DNA of 64,000 nucleotides, taken from Cephalotrichum gorgonifer. Its lineage: Eukaryota > Ascomycota > Sordariomycetes > Microascales > Microascaceae. The position numbers and the translations under genes were made by a program. Position 1 is the stretch's first letter, and every line of letters starts with the position of its first letter. Under the pieces are notes generated by a model. It worked only from the letters and a program-made list of their open reading frames with translations. It did not search any database and had not been told where the DNA came from. Shown one piece after another: positions 1 to 11,122 of the stretch. The DNA lies in NCBI GenBank assembly GCA_900312665.1, contig ONZQ02000021.1, positions 1,658 to 65,657 on the forward strand, read 5' to 3'.

Positions 1-843
1 AGTAATTCCCCAAGCCTCTATATAAATATCTCTTTCAGCTGATATTCAGTATAAATACCTATATACTGCTTAATAACCTGACATCACCCTATATTTAAGC
101 TACTGCTGGCTTATATCAGGGGACCCTATAGATCACTGATCAGCCTACAAAGGACCTGAAGGCAGAGCCTATAGTACTTATTCTATTCTCAGTAAAGTCT
201 GCAAAAGTAGCTTATACTGATATATCTATACTGGATATTCCAGAGATATAATAGTCTGTCAACCTATATCGAGAAAGCTCTGAGATAGTAAAGATAGTAG
301 TCTCTGAGATATCTTACTCAGTAAGCCTATAGAAAGCCCTTGAAAGGATAAATATACTCTCCTATAAACTCCCTCTTTGATCTGACCTTCGATAATCACT
401 TTATAGCCTGAGCCTACAAGCCCAATATCCCCCTATAATAACTTAGTGCTTAGTGAGAAGCTTTTATTATACTATATCCTTACTATAGGCTCTAATTCCT
501 CAATAATAATCATAGAAGATATATCAAAGCCAGCGATTATATCTTCCTACTATAAACCCTTAATAGATCTCAGGCCAGTAGCCTAAAGCTCAAGTCCCGA
601 ATCCGATCACTTTATCTATACTGTAGCCACGATCAGCATACATTATAAGCTGACCTCAGACCCTGATCTTCAATATAGAACTATAAATCCTATAATGGAT
701 ACTGGAGTACTATATCTATCGGGTTCAGGGATCTAATAGAGTATAGTATAAAGCCCTGATATCTAATACTTATAGTAATATAATCTAGGAGAGACTGCTT
801 AGATATGCCAGGGAGTACTAAAATTGAATTATATATAGAAGAG

Positions 844-900
844 GCTGATATTAAAATAGATCAATGATCTGTTGATAGGGTGACCTCTTTTAATATCAGC
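844..900. repeat. 13-bp perfect inverted repeat
   Basis: GCTGATATTAAAA (844-856) is matched by its exact reverse complement at 888-900, with a 31-base spacer. The outer flanks (GAAGAG before, TTCCTCTT after) continue the pairing imperfectly. It may be an end or stem of a small transposon inside the decayed block. Confidence 0.6.
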
Positions 901-1868
901 TTCCTCTTTTTCTTTACTTATCTTTTATTTATAGTATTTTCTTTACTCTCTGAGGATAGGCTATTAATATAAGGAGATAGGGGGCTGGATTTCTTTCCTT
1001 AAAATAGGATCCTTATTCTCTATATTATTTCTTTTATTTTTTATATTTTCTTTATAAGCTTATCTTTATCTATTCCTGAAAAAGGCCTAAGGCCTAGATA
1101 GAGAAGAAGGATAAGAGATCCCTTTAGAAGAGGAAGCAGATATCTTTACTGATATTAGAGGCTACTTTAGACTAGCCTCTTCCTAAATAACAGATACTAT
1201 AGCCCTGATCCTTTATCAGGATATAATTTCAGGAATCAGAATTAAACTGATATAGGAGATATATCTGGTAATCTAACTTAGATTACTTCCTGAAGAGCAT
1301 AATATCTACAAGATACTTATATCAGAGAATAAAGCTACAATCTGAAAGAAGGTGGACTCGAGGAGAGATCCTCTGGAGGGAAAAGCTAGTAAACAGCTAC
1401 TATATTTATTTTATTTCTTGATATCATTCAGTTATATATTTCTACTTTCTCTTTTCTTTTCTTATCTCCCTGCTCTATAAGTTCAATAAGATCTCCTACT
1501 AAGATAGTAGGCCTTAGTAGAATATCTTAGGGGAGAGATAAGGTGGGGCAGGGTAGAAAGTCTGATTGGATCTGATATAGCAGCTTGATAGAACTGGCCC
1601 AGAGGCCAGGGACCCCCCCCTGACTTATATCAATTCCTTTGATTTTGATACTTAAGGCTGAAGAGGCTCTCATTTTGTTCAGGGGAGATAGTTGATCAAG
1701 GAAAATACTTTATTTTTATTTGAGGATCCAATTGTTCAGCTTATATATGAGCCTGGGATTACAGTATCGGTTCTGAGGATATGATCTCAATTCTGAACAA
1801 CTCTTACTTGAAGACTTGCAGCTTTGACAGCCTCCTGCAATCTGCCCCCTTGACCTGATGATCCAAGA

Positions 1869-2051
1869 GCTGTATAGATTATTGATCAACTATACAGCGA
1901 CTCGGATCCCGAGCCTCAAGGCTGAGGCTCTACTGGTTCACTTGTCTAGTATAGGCGGCCACCTGCGAGTAGGTGTAAGCTCATCCCGAGCTTACACTGT
2001 TGGAGAGACCCCATTGGAATCAGAATCCTGATGCTGGGTTCCCCTGCATCA
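1869..2051. repeat. Cluster of four perfect hairpins in the retroelement relic
   Basis: Within 183 bases there are four strong inverted repeats: a 9-bp arm pair at 1869-1877/1890-1898; 8 bp at 1911-1918/1923-1930 with a 4-base loop; 10 bp at 1973-1982/1988-1997 with a 5-base loop (GTGTAAGCTC and its complement); and 6 bp plus GGG/CCC at 2029-2034/2046-2051. A fifth, shorter one (CTCGG/CCGAG) lies at 1901-1913. The segment has a higher GC content than its surroundings and sits exactly where the reverse transcriptase frame is lost, so it may be a separate insertion. Confidence 0.7.
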
Positions 2052-2056
2052 CCTCA

Positions 2057-2689
2057 GTATATATCCACTAATCCTGCTAGGGCCTGATAGATATATATCT
2101 AGAATATAGTAGGAATATTAGTAAGCCTGAATAGTATTACTATATACTTGAAGTAACTATACTTAGTACAGAATACTATCTTCTACTAATCTTCTTCAGG
2201 GATATATATCTAATAATAAACTTCCCTTATATCTAGCTTAGAGAAGTATCTGCCCATTATAAGCTGGCTAAGCAGTTCTCTAATAAGAGATAGTAGATAA
2301 TAGTTCTTGATCATAATATAGTTCAGTCCCCGATAGTCTATATATAATCTCAATATCCTATCTACTTTAGGGATAAACAAGATCAGGGCCTCTACAGGAC
2401 TCTGTAAAGGCTTGATCTTTCCAGAGTTAATATACTCAGTAATATACTTATAGAGCTGAATACTCTGGGTCGGAGAAAGGGGGTAGATAGGACTATAGAG
2501 AACAGTAGTCCCCTCCTTAAGCTTGATTATATAAGTAGCCCCTGGAAATATAGGGAGCTCCAGGGCCTTCTTTTCTAAGAAGACCTCTGACAGGTCTGCA
2601 AGCTCAGGAGATAGGAGTTGACCTAAGTCAATATCCTTGATCCTGAAAATCTGAATGATTTCAGAGACCCTATTGATATCAGATAGCAA
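2057..2689 (-). pseudogene. Gypsy reverse transcriptase fragment with stops
   Basis: The open part (2689 to 2210) reads as the fingers and palm start of a Ty3/Gypsy reverse transcriptase: PIYPLSPTQS, then GKIKPLQSPV, then DYRGLN and FSKLDIRE. Directly after this the same frame goes on through four stop codons down to about 2057 and still shows the family pattern (FRLTN where the family has FGLTN, then ALAGLVDI). The stops sit where Gln or Trp is expected, consistent with CpA to TpA mutation. The frame is then lost at the hairpin-rich segment 1869-2051, before the YxDD catalytic box. Confidence 0.85.
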
Positions 2690-3329
2690 GATAAAGATAA
2701 TATAGAAGCTACCTTCTATCTGGAGGATCTCCCAGATAAACTTCTCTAGGATTTTATCAAATACTATATCAAACTACTACTTATCCTTCCTATATAATAT
2801 ATTTACAGCTAAGCTCTTAAGCTCTAGATATCTAATCAGGATATCTATACTATTCAATCTATACTCTATAATATAATAGAGAATAAGGATCTCCCTTTCT
2901 AATCTATTATTATCAGTCAGAACTATCTAGATCTGGTAGGCTTTATTAGAGAGGAAGATCTCCCCAGTCATTACTATCAGCTTCTGATACTTAGCCCTAT
3001 TGATCTATTTAGACTTATATTTCTTAATAAAGTTAAAGGAGATTATATTGATTATCCCTCTGATATCCAGATCTATAATAATCTTAGTCTACTTAGTACC
3101 TCTCTAAGCTAACTTTATCTTCACTTTGACTTAGAGTGATCTCCTTAATAATTAGGCTTTAGGAATATCCTAAATACTGATCGATCTCAGCTTTATACTA
3201 TCTGCTAATATAACTAGCTGAGCTAGATAGCTAACTATATAGAGCTATTTCCCAAACTCTCCTCAGAGAAGTCTGGGATAGGCCTATCAATATCAAAAAC
3301 TTAGATCTCCTTGGATTCAGCCTTAGATA

Positions 3330-3376
3330 ATCTACAGTCCCAGGCTATATACCCTATCTTATGATAGTTGTAGTAT
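3330..3376 (-). pseudogene. gag zinc knuckle with Cys/His mutated to Tyr
   Basis: The minus strand reads EYYNYHKIGYIAWDCR. A retroelement CCHC knuckle has the spacing C-x2-C-x4-H-x4-C; here the first two Cys and the His are all Tyr and only the last Cys remains. TGC/TGT to TAC/TAT and CAT to TAT are each a CpA to TpA change, so the site records RIP directly. It lies between the gag coiled coil and the reverse transcriptase, as expected. Confidence 0.75.
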
Positions 3377-4053
3377 TCTACCTTAGATCGATCTCTATCT
3401 GATTACTAGCTCTTAGACTCTGATTTCAATAAGCCTGTTAGCTGCAGTTACTGATCGATCTTAGTAGAGCTCTTAGATTTCCCTTTATAGAAAGAGAGCT
3501 TTTTTTTAGAGGATATCTAGCCTGAATCTGATCTCTGATACTGACTCCCCTTATACTCTCCTTCTATATTTAACTATAGCCTCTTAGATATATATTAATT
3601 CTTATTAAAGATACCCTAGTATCTTCAAGTAGCCTTATATATCTCCTTATAGTCCTTTATAGTGATAATATAAGAGAGGAGTACTGTCTATAAGCTCTGA
3701 GATAACTTATTATAGTATTTAAAAATATTGAACTTATTATCCTATTTAGATAGGTTCTTGAATACTGTATAGATAGTGATCTACTTCCTCTGGAGCTTAT
3801 CCGGGATATCTGAATCCTATTGGAACTTCTTCAGATCCTTCTGGAGATTGAGGATCTGCTGATCTTTATTATGATATAACTTCTAGATGAAGTCAAAGAA
3901 CTGGCTCAGGGTAGTATTATCTCTGAGCTTATCCTTATAGCCCCTCTAGTACTACTGAAGGACTATATCGATCCTAGAGAGAGCTTATTAGATCAGTATA
4001 TATTGAGGGGGTTCCCAGGGAACTATCTAGTTGCCCAATTTAATAGCTGCAAT

Positions 4054-4242
4054 CTAGTCAGCGATTATTCCCGGGTCTATATTGTAGGTGAGCTTATTGC
4101 AGCTATAGATCAGTACCTTTAGGGTACTATAGGAGATTGTTATAGATTGTTCAGTATATAGGGCTTGATTCTCACTTCGAATTGCCCTATTTTCTTCTCT
4201 GATCTTATATATCTCCTGCTGCATTTCCCATATCACCTGCAC
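4054..4242 (-). pseudogene. gag N-terminal coiled-coil fragment
   Basis: A 62-codon open piece starts MQVIWEMQQEIYKIREENRA and goes on with a Glu/Arg/Gln heptad-like pattern, the kind of coiled coil found at the start of gag in many fungal Gypsy elements. It is on the same strand as, and upstream of, the zinc knuckle and reverse transcriptase. The call rests on composition and position only. Confidence 0.45.
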
Positions 4243-4440
4243 CTATTCTAGAGCTGCAGGCTCTGTAGTCGCTATACCCTCAACAGGGTCTGTAGATACA
4301 GCGCTCTTATCAGGGTCAGTAGGAGATATCACTATGAGAGGTAAGAGTGCTGATTTATCTCTGCTCAGCTACTCACTACCTACAGGGCCTTTGTCCTCGA
4401 GATGGGGCCTGCAGTTACTTGCTTGTACTTGTGGTGATAT

Positions 4441-5258
4441 TACTCCGGTTTGTAAGGAATGATAAGAAGTTGAAGAATTGTAAGAAGGGGATGACTAATA
4501 AGTCTGTCTTGAATGAGGAAGAGTGATATATTACGATATAAGGCGATTATTCTGTGATTCCAAAAGCTCTGCTGTTTTTTTGACTTCAACTTGGGCCTTC
4601 AGGATATAGGATCCCGAGGCCCCCTTTTCCATTCGGGGATTCGGCCTTCGTGGCCTCAGGCCGCAACACGGACCTGTCATATGCCTTGACCCTGGACTGC
4701 CAAGGCCCCCCTTACAGATTTTTGGGGTGCCGGTTGAGGGGTGAGGGACGTTAAGGAGAAAAGATGAATAAGAAGAATCGTGAAACAGATAAATCAAATT
4801 GACACATGACTATAGTAACTGAATTATTTCCATAAATATTTGAAGTCTTTTTCTTTGGTCCCTACCGTGTTGTTCTAGTCATCTTTCCAGTTTGTAATTC
4901 GAAGTACATTTAAAGGACCGCACCACTATCTACCTAAAGATGAGAAGACGAGAAATGAATGAGCGAATGAGCTGAGAACCCAGATTAGAAAATCGAGCTT
5001 CAGGCGACGGACGGGAACTAATCGTATGCTGGCTAGCGGTTGTCTACTTTGGGCGGAAGAAGCTTAATAGAGACAACAACCAGGGCCAGGGAGCCTCTGG
5101 CTGATATGTACACAGTGACTAGGCTACATACGTATCTCCGAACTTTCCCCTTCCTCCGGTATAAGTGATAAAATGAAAGGTCTAGAGTGCCCAACATTGC
5201 CTTGTCTAAACGACAGTATCGCTGCTCACATCCCTGCTTCCCAGAGCTATAAATCCCC
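4441..5258. other. Intergenic region right of the retroelement relic
   Basis: Normal base composition returns here. Short open frames exist but none has a recognisable motif or protein-like composition. The right part is presumably the 3' untranslated region of the methyltransferase gene that ends at 5259. Confidence 0.5.
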
Positions 5259-6162
5259 CTACTTTGTAAGAATGCCGTAGATGTGAGGAATGGCGTGATG
5301 CCACGGCTCATCAACGCATCTCGCGACGTCCACCTTCGCCCAGATCCCCGCCTTCTGTAGCGTCTCCATCGTTGTTCTCGTCAGGTCGCACCCTCCGATC
5401 ATGGTCGGCCAGAAGAGATTAAGGAATGCTATCCGGCCCATCAGCATCACTTCACATACCTGAAGCTGAAAGGCACGTAGAAGAAAGGATAGATGGTGTT
5501 CGCCTTTCTTGGGGGTGGGAGAGGAAGAACATACCCTGATATCTCTTCACCCACCACCCGGCTCCATCCGCCCTCACATGCTCATAAACATACCACCGGC
5601 CGCCCGGCTTCAGATATCCGTATACCTCCCTCGCGATCGCCTCCGGCTCCGGAACACTGCACATGCATAGGATCGTAACCACACAGTCCAAGCTCCCCCT
5701 CTCCACCCATCTTCCGGCATCCTCTATGCCCGCGGGCACGATGACGTACTTGCCGTCCACGTTCGCCTTCTTCACCGCCTTCTCGAGAGCCCTAACGCTC
5801 GCTCCGTTGGGTTCTATTCCGTAAACCCTAGCAACGGACGGCTGGGAGGCTAGCATCTGGGCCCAGACTCCCGTCCCGGCCCCAATCTCCAACACTGTGC
5901 CGCTTAGGGGGGGATGTACCTCATCGTCCGTGACCGCGCCCTTCGACGCCCGCCCCTGGAGAAGGGCCGCTACGCGCGGTGACGAGCCCGCACGGATGGA
6001 GGGGCTGACGGAGGTCCAAAAGCGGAGGAACCATGATTCCCGAAACGAGGGTGAGGTGGAGTCCCGAGGAGTCAGGAGCGTGGCAGGGAGGTATGAGAGC
6101 GAGGTGTAGAGGAACAATAGGGGGTCGAGGTGGCTAGCCAATATGTCGCGGTAGGAGGACAT
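5259..6162 (-). CDS. SAM-dependent methyltransferase, METTL7-like
   Basis: Class I methyltransferase transferring a methyl group from SAM to an unknown acceptor. The gene has two exons, 6162-5535 and 5449-5259, joined over an 85-bp intron (donor GTATGT, acceptor AAG), giving 272 residues. The frame stays open across the join, and the second exon supplies the expected family end (LNLFWP, GGCDLTR, then PHIYGILTK). Motif I, LEIGAGTG, is at about residues 91-98, the acidic motif II region at GIEPN (115-119), and a post-motif LKPGG at 184-188. Residues 11-35 are hydrophobic and could anchor the protein to a membrane, as in METTL7 proteins. The start at 6162 is chosen because the frame upstream has low-complexity sequence and no Met that fits. 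It is transcribed away from the nitronate monooxygenase gene. Confidence 0.85.
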
Positions 6163-6666
6163 CTTTATGCCCGAGAAAATCAGCCTGTCCTTAGGTAGTT
6201 TTTTTTTTAGTTTCGTCAGCGGTGGAGTAAATGAGTAGTGTGGACTGTTGTCCGTAGTGCTCAGGAGACCAACCTGCTCAAGGTCACATGATAATGATTG
6301 CCCGAGCCGACACCTCAATGCAGGTCGGCCGCCCCCTGTTTCCTCTTTCAAATCCGGCCCCACAGTCGGCACCGCCGTTCCTGCTTCCCGCTTGACGTTA
6401 TCACTGCGCGGTCGGGGTTTTGATCTATTCCCCGCCCCCACTCGTGAATATGAGTTGATTGCTAATCTGCCTTATTCGCTCGCCCCGTATGTTCTAATAG
6501 TTTAGTCGGGCATTTATTTCACGGTTCGGTTAGCAACCCAACATGTATGCGTGCTAAATAAAAGATACGACGTCGGCGGAGGCACCCGTGACAAGGACGG
6601 TACCAATCATTCTGTCGTTCATTCTCTCCCTAGGCTGGATCGCTGCACGCTACAGGAATCAGCAAC
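6163..6666. other. Shared promoter region, methyltransferase and nitronate monooxygenase
   Basis: This 504-bp gap separates two genes that start in opposite directions, so both promoters must lie here. I see no clear TATA box or repeated operator. Confidence 0.5.
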
Positions 6667-7734
6667 ATGCTTGAAAACGTTTCGAAATTGGGCTTGCCAT
6701 GGCTACGGTGGCCTGTGATCTCAAATGCACCAATGGGCGGAGTAGCAGGAAGCAAGTTGGCAGTTGCTGTGACTGGTGCTGGAGGCCTGGGTCAGATTGG
6801 CTTCACCGGAGATCCACATCTTCTTGACGAGGAATTGACTAGCGCAAGACGCCAACTGCGGAACCACAAGCTGGCGAACGAAACAGGGAGTGGACACGTC
6901 CTTCCCCTCGGTACCGGCATCATCGTCGTCGGAACGCCCGTGGAAGAATTTATCTCGGTCATCAGCAAGCACAACCCGGCGGTCGTATGGCTGTCATTCG
7001 GAACTGCTGCGGAGTTTCAAGAGTGGACAACTAAGATACGGCAAGACTCTCCCCTGACGAAAATTTGGGTACAGCTCGGAAGTGTCGGTGCTGCGCTGGA
7101 GGCTGCACGTGGCTGTCGGCCAGATGCACTCGTCCTTCAGGGCAGCGATGCGGGCGGCCACGGACATGAGAGCGGCGCCAGCATCGTGTCGCTCATCCCG
7201 GAAGTTTGTGACGCGTTTCGAGCCGGTGGACTTCCTGATATTCCTCTGATCGCTGCAGGGGGCATTATGGACGGCAGGGGCGTGGCGGCGGCTCTAGCCC
7301 TTGGAGCTTCCGGTGTGGTCATGGGAACCCGGTTCCTAGGTGCCGAGGAAGCAAAAGCACCCTCGCAGTTCCGCCAAGCCATTCTCGAAGCCTCTGATGG
7401 GGGTCAGTCTATGGCTAGATCTAGGGCGTTTGATGCGATGTGGGGACCAAACCCATGGCCAGAAACTTACGACGGGAGGTGCCTCAAAAATTCCATGTAC
7501 CAGAGTATCAAGGATGGGTTGTCTACGGAGGAGGCGAGAAGGAAGCTATATCAAGACTTGAGGGGCCAGAACGTTAGCCCCCAGGACACAATGAGCATTT
7601 GGGCGGGCACGGGAGTTGGGATGGTCAAGAAAGTTGAGAAGGCGGCTGATATAGTCAGCCAGGTGAGGAAAGCTGCTCGGGAAACAATTATGCTGCTTGG
7701 GATGACCGTGGAACGGAGTGCGGATGAGGATTGA
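6667..7734 (+). CDS. Nitronate monooxygenase (2-nitropropane dioxygenase family)
   Basis: FMN-dependent enzyme of the class that oxidises alkyl nitronates such as propionate 3-nitronate, a plant and fungal toxin, to the aldehyde and nitrite. It is one exon of 355 residues, about the usual length. Visible family features are the N-terminal barrel start PVISNAPMGGVAG (17-29), GAGGLGQIGF (37-46), the active-site loop GSDAGGHG (159-166) with the conserved His, and the FMN phosphate site AAGGIMDGRG (196-205) followed by ASGVVMGTRFL (214-224). The ATG at 6667 starts right before the conserved barrel strand, so it is a good start. No targeting signal is evident. It is divergent from the methyltransferase; a joint role is possible but unproven. 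Substrate range cannot be told from sequence. Confidence 0.92.
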   Translation: MLENVSKLGLPWLRWPVISNAPMGGVAGSKLAVAVTGAGGLGQIGFTGDPHLLDEELTSARRQLRNHKLANETGSGHVLPLGTGIIVVGTPVEEFISVISKHNPAVVWLSFGTAAEFQEWTTKIRQDSPLTKIWVQLGSVGAALEAARGCRPDALVLQGSDAGGHGHESGASIVSLIPEVCDAFRAGGLPDIPLIAAGGIMDGRGVAAALALGASGVVMGTRFLGAEEAKAPSQFRQAILEASDGGQSMARSRAFDAMWGPNPWPETYDGRCLKNSMYQSIKDGLSTEEARRKLYQDLRGQNVSPQDTMSIWAGTGVGMVKKVEKAADIVSQVRKAARETIMLLGMTVERSADED

Positions 7735-8420
7735 TGATCTGGTAGCTGTGAAAGTAAAAGTGGTGCTCAGCAATTATTGTTTAAGAGGAGTAGTGTCTAG
7801 CAACAGTAATAGCTATCTCAACACTTATTCTCAACATATCCCCGCTGAAGGCGATGACAGCCAAAAAATTTTCCGTGAACCATCCCTAACGAGCCACATT
7901 TAATCCACACCAGATCCCACAAACTAGGCGGCCCTGTTGTCGAACGATGCCGAAATCTTGATGTATCTTGATGTAGTTGGAGTTATAATCAGTCCAGCGG
8001 ATATTGCCCACGCGATGAACGTGATTTGAGACGTAGAATCCCCGCGCGCCAGCATGAGAAAACACATCCGATGTGCAATTTCAAAGCCCTGCAGCAATTA
8101 CTGAGGTGGCATAGTCATCGCAGGGACACAACTAGCCAGGTCGCCGGGCAGACCACGCCAGGGCCAGCCAATAAGGGCAAGGCAGGCCGGGGGCAGACCG
8201 TTAGCAGAGAGCCCGGGGGGTTGTGTAAGACGCCGGAAATAGCCCCTCTGGCCACTCGGGGAACCTACGGGAGAAGGGGGCGGCCCCAGGAGAACCAACT
8301 TTCTCTCCCTCATGGCGCCAGGAGCTATGTATGCATGGATTATCTGACGTCTCCGTCCCAGTGTCACAGTAGGAGGGCACTGGCCAATCTGAAAACTGGA
8401 TTATAAGATACAGGTGTATT
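7735..8420. other. Intergenic region
   Basis: Overlapping open frames on both strands (up to 126 codons) have no recognisable motif and look like chance. Nothing else stands out. Confidence 0.4.
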
Positions 8421-9250
8421 CTATCGATTAAGAAAAGTAGAGCGCCTGCAATAATGCAGAGGTTGTGTTGGGAGATGAAGTGAAAAGAATACCAAGGAAG
8501 ATATGCCTCGTCCACGGAATACCGCCTCGTTAAGTGTTCCGGCTCTAGGACCCTTCAAACCACATATACCCTGTCGTCCTGGTCCGACGCATCTGATCGC
8601 CAAATCTTTAATCAAAGTCGACTCTTTCCAAGCCAACATTTTCATCAACGACGACTTCTCCATACCTGGTATGCAGGTTGTAGAAGCACCGGCGCAATGC
8701 GCCCTCCAGAGTAGATTGGGGTGGATAGAGCTGCCCATTATCGCAGAAAGGGCGGCAGTTTTGCTAGTGGACAGCCTCCCCCTGATCGCTTCGTAGAGAT
8801 ATGATTCATAGCCCTTGAGATCGTCCCGCTTTGAGCCCTCTTGGAACAGGGAAAGCTGTTCCTCGCTGAGCCTGTGCAGCTGAGCCTGCCACGATGCCAT
8901 GGCTCCCACGACACTGAAGGTGAGGATGAGGATCGGTTAGCGTATATTTATTGTCGACCTGACGTATAAGTCAGGGGATGCAATTCTTTCCCCGCTCTGG
9001 GTTCTCCTTTTTTTTCTTGTAGCGGCTTCTTTCTGGGTCGGTTCACTCGGTTCTGAATGATGGCCGTGGCGCTCTTTTGCGATATGCGAATGCCGACGGA
9101 TGGGCATGTACTCATCATACCCTTCACCATCCGTAGGCCCTTCTCCCATGGGTCGCTCGGGTAGGGGACGCGATTCTCGACGGAGCGGTATACGCCGGCC
9201 AGACGAGGGATTTATAAGCAGTCGGCTTTGCCTATAGTTCTGGCCAGAGA
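8421..9250 (-). pseudogene. Possible remnant of an unrecognised gene
   Basis: Two neighbouring minus-strand pieces look more protein-like than their surroundings. One (about 9230 to 8940) is hydrophilic and basic: RRESRPLPERP, then GEGYDEYMPIRRHSH. The other (8909 to about 8760) has SWQAQLHRLSEEQLSLFQEG then DDLKGYESYLYEAIRGR. Between them is an intron-like stretch with GCTAAC and a pyrimidine-rich CCTTCAG acceptor at about 8914-8908. I could not join the two in one good frame, find a convincing start or name a family. It may be a decayed gene or chance. Confidence 0.2.
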
Positions 9251-11122
9251 GGCTAGGTAAGTGTCAGCAGGTACGACTTACTTGTTCCAATTCTTACACT
9301 TGCAAGCACCGGTGGGGTGGAGTTTGCTCTTGTCGCTTGGTGTCTCTCATGGGCTTGTTGTATTATATTTACCCTACCGGATTAGGTATCCATGTGCTGC
9401 AAAGAGGAGAAGCCAGAACGTGCTTTTTGCGCCTGATACAAAGGGAACCAATCAGTGGCACCCAGATCCGAATGTATGGCACCCAAAATGGTAAGGCAAC
9501 AATAGAGTATTACATTGAACAGACGCCTATTGTAATTTCCATGCATATCGATAAGATGCGAATTAACTAAACCCTTCCGAGCTCACCCATGTCATCCTCT
9601 CATCTACAAGTTCGTAGGCACCCCAAATTGCTATATTCGAAGGGCCTGGATTTGAATGCTACAGGGTATTTCCGTGAAGTTGAGGCCCCCCTCAGGCAAC
9701 CCTATTGTGCGAGGCATGGGTGTAGGCCCCTGCTGCCATTTCGACCAAAGGAAGACCTCCGGCTGGTCAGAGTAAGATGCTGTGAAATAAATGAAAATTC
9801 AAATCCACAAAAGCTGGTATCAGTTCATGTACACTGCCGCCACGGCCTCGTAAAACGCGACAGAGTTACTCCTACATGCCCTCGACTCCCTAGAAGAAAG
9901 ACACTTGGCTAAAGCGCTCTAACTACTGAACCTCCCTATTCTGGGAAGGGTCGCCATAAACCATTGCTTTCTACCTTCCGAAGGGCGGGCGCCGCTCAAC
10001 TGTTGTTGAACATGACGGACCGAGAGTGGGAAATAAGAGAGCATCCCGAGCTGCTGCCGCTATCCCATCGTGGGTGATGTTAGTCAATCCGTTAGCTTCT
10101 CGTCATCTTCGGTCAAGGAACTATACATAGGCCTAGAGGACAGAACCCGTTGAAGATATAGAGATGACGAGGGTATGGCAGTGGAGGCAGAAGTGTTTGA
10201 TGGGAGAAGCAGGCGGGAAATCAAGCGAAATGAGTTGAAACGAGGGGGTATGATCCGGGGCACCGATGGCCCGGGGTTGTCAAGGTCCTTTGATGCAGGA
10301 CATCGAAGTGACACGGAATCGTACTCCACAATATCTATCCGAACATTGGCAGGCGAGAAAGATGCGACATCCCACCATTGGTTTGTCCGTGCCAAGCAGG
10401 CGTCGGAACAGGGCGTGCACGCTGCGACGACGCATACGAAGGGTTCTAGGCATGTTCTCGTCTTAGCCCCGGTGACCCTAGCCCCTCTTCCCGGCGTAAG
10501 CTGCGGCGGAGGGCGGCCCTTGCGTCCCACTGTCACTTATGTCGAGAACGTCTGTAAGCCCGTCGCTTGCGCCACAGGTGTTCTGCAAGAGGGAGTGTGA
10601 TCAGCGAGGGAGGCCACATCCATGCTTCTTGTAGATTGGCCAGCGTGGACTTTCTTTGAAGCTGCCTGGGGTATGTGGGCTATTCCTGTCGGGGTGGCTC
10701 TCATGCCAAGACGGTAGTACCAGTACCACTTCCCAGTACCTAGCTTAGCAAGCATCCCGCAGTCTCGCTAAAATAAAGCTATTAATAGATATTCAGCCGG
10801 TTGCTATTGTATACCCAGCTTCATTCATGCCTGTAGTCCTAAAAGTGAAACCCGGTACGCTCATTACAATAGCTCCTCCATGCAGATGTAGTTCTAAGGG
10901 TCAGGAAATCCCTCTTCTTGTGGCCCTCCTTTCTCTCCCGCACACTGGTTTTGATAGCAAGTGGTCCCTCGATGTACTTTAGGTCACTAGTAACACCATT
11001 GAACTCAACAATTCGGGTCTATATTCTGTAACTTCCCCTGGCTACCTTCCGGAACCCCTTGGACAGCGTGGGCCGGGAACGTTCCGATGAGATTTCCCGG
11101 AGGATCGACAGGAAACGATAAT
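9251..11122. other. Gene-poor intergenic region
   Basis: Open frames up to about 150 codons occur on both strands and overlap one another (10084-10600), with no recognisable motif. A tRNA-like D arm near 9895-9925 was checked and rejected. I see no gene here that I can support. Confidence 0.4.

Larger units (their letters stand above)
1..4440 (-). mobile_element. RIP-degraded Ty3/Gypsy retrotransposon relic
   Basis: The whole block is AT-rich, full of TpA and almost free of CpG, unlike the rest of the window. Read on the minus strand it gives, in order, a gag-like coiled coil, a damaged zinc knuckle and a reverse transcriptase that soon runs into stops, which is the normal gag-pol order of a Ty3/Gypsy element. 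Visible changes (Cys to Tyr, His to Tyr, Trp or Gln to stop) are what CpA to TpA mutation would make on either strand, as in repeat-induced point mutation. I could not find the LTRs, the RNase H or the integrase, so the ends are approximate; base composition returns to normal near 4390-4440. No function is expected. Confidence 0.8.

Noticed and set aside
9880..9945. tRNA-like D arm on the minus strand (TTCAGTAGTTAGAGCGC)
   Set aside because: The four-base D stem fits, but no anticodon stem, T arm with GGTTCGA, or acceptor stem follows, even allowing an intron.
10084..10600. Two overlapping frames of 150 (-) and 141 (+) codons
   Set aside because: They mirror each other on both strands and neither has protein-like motifs or a promoter signal.
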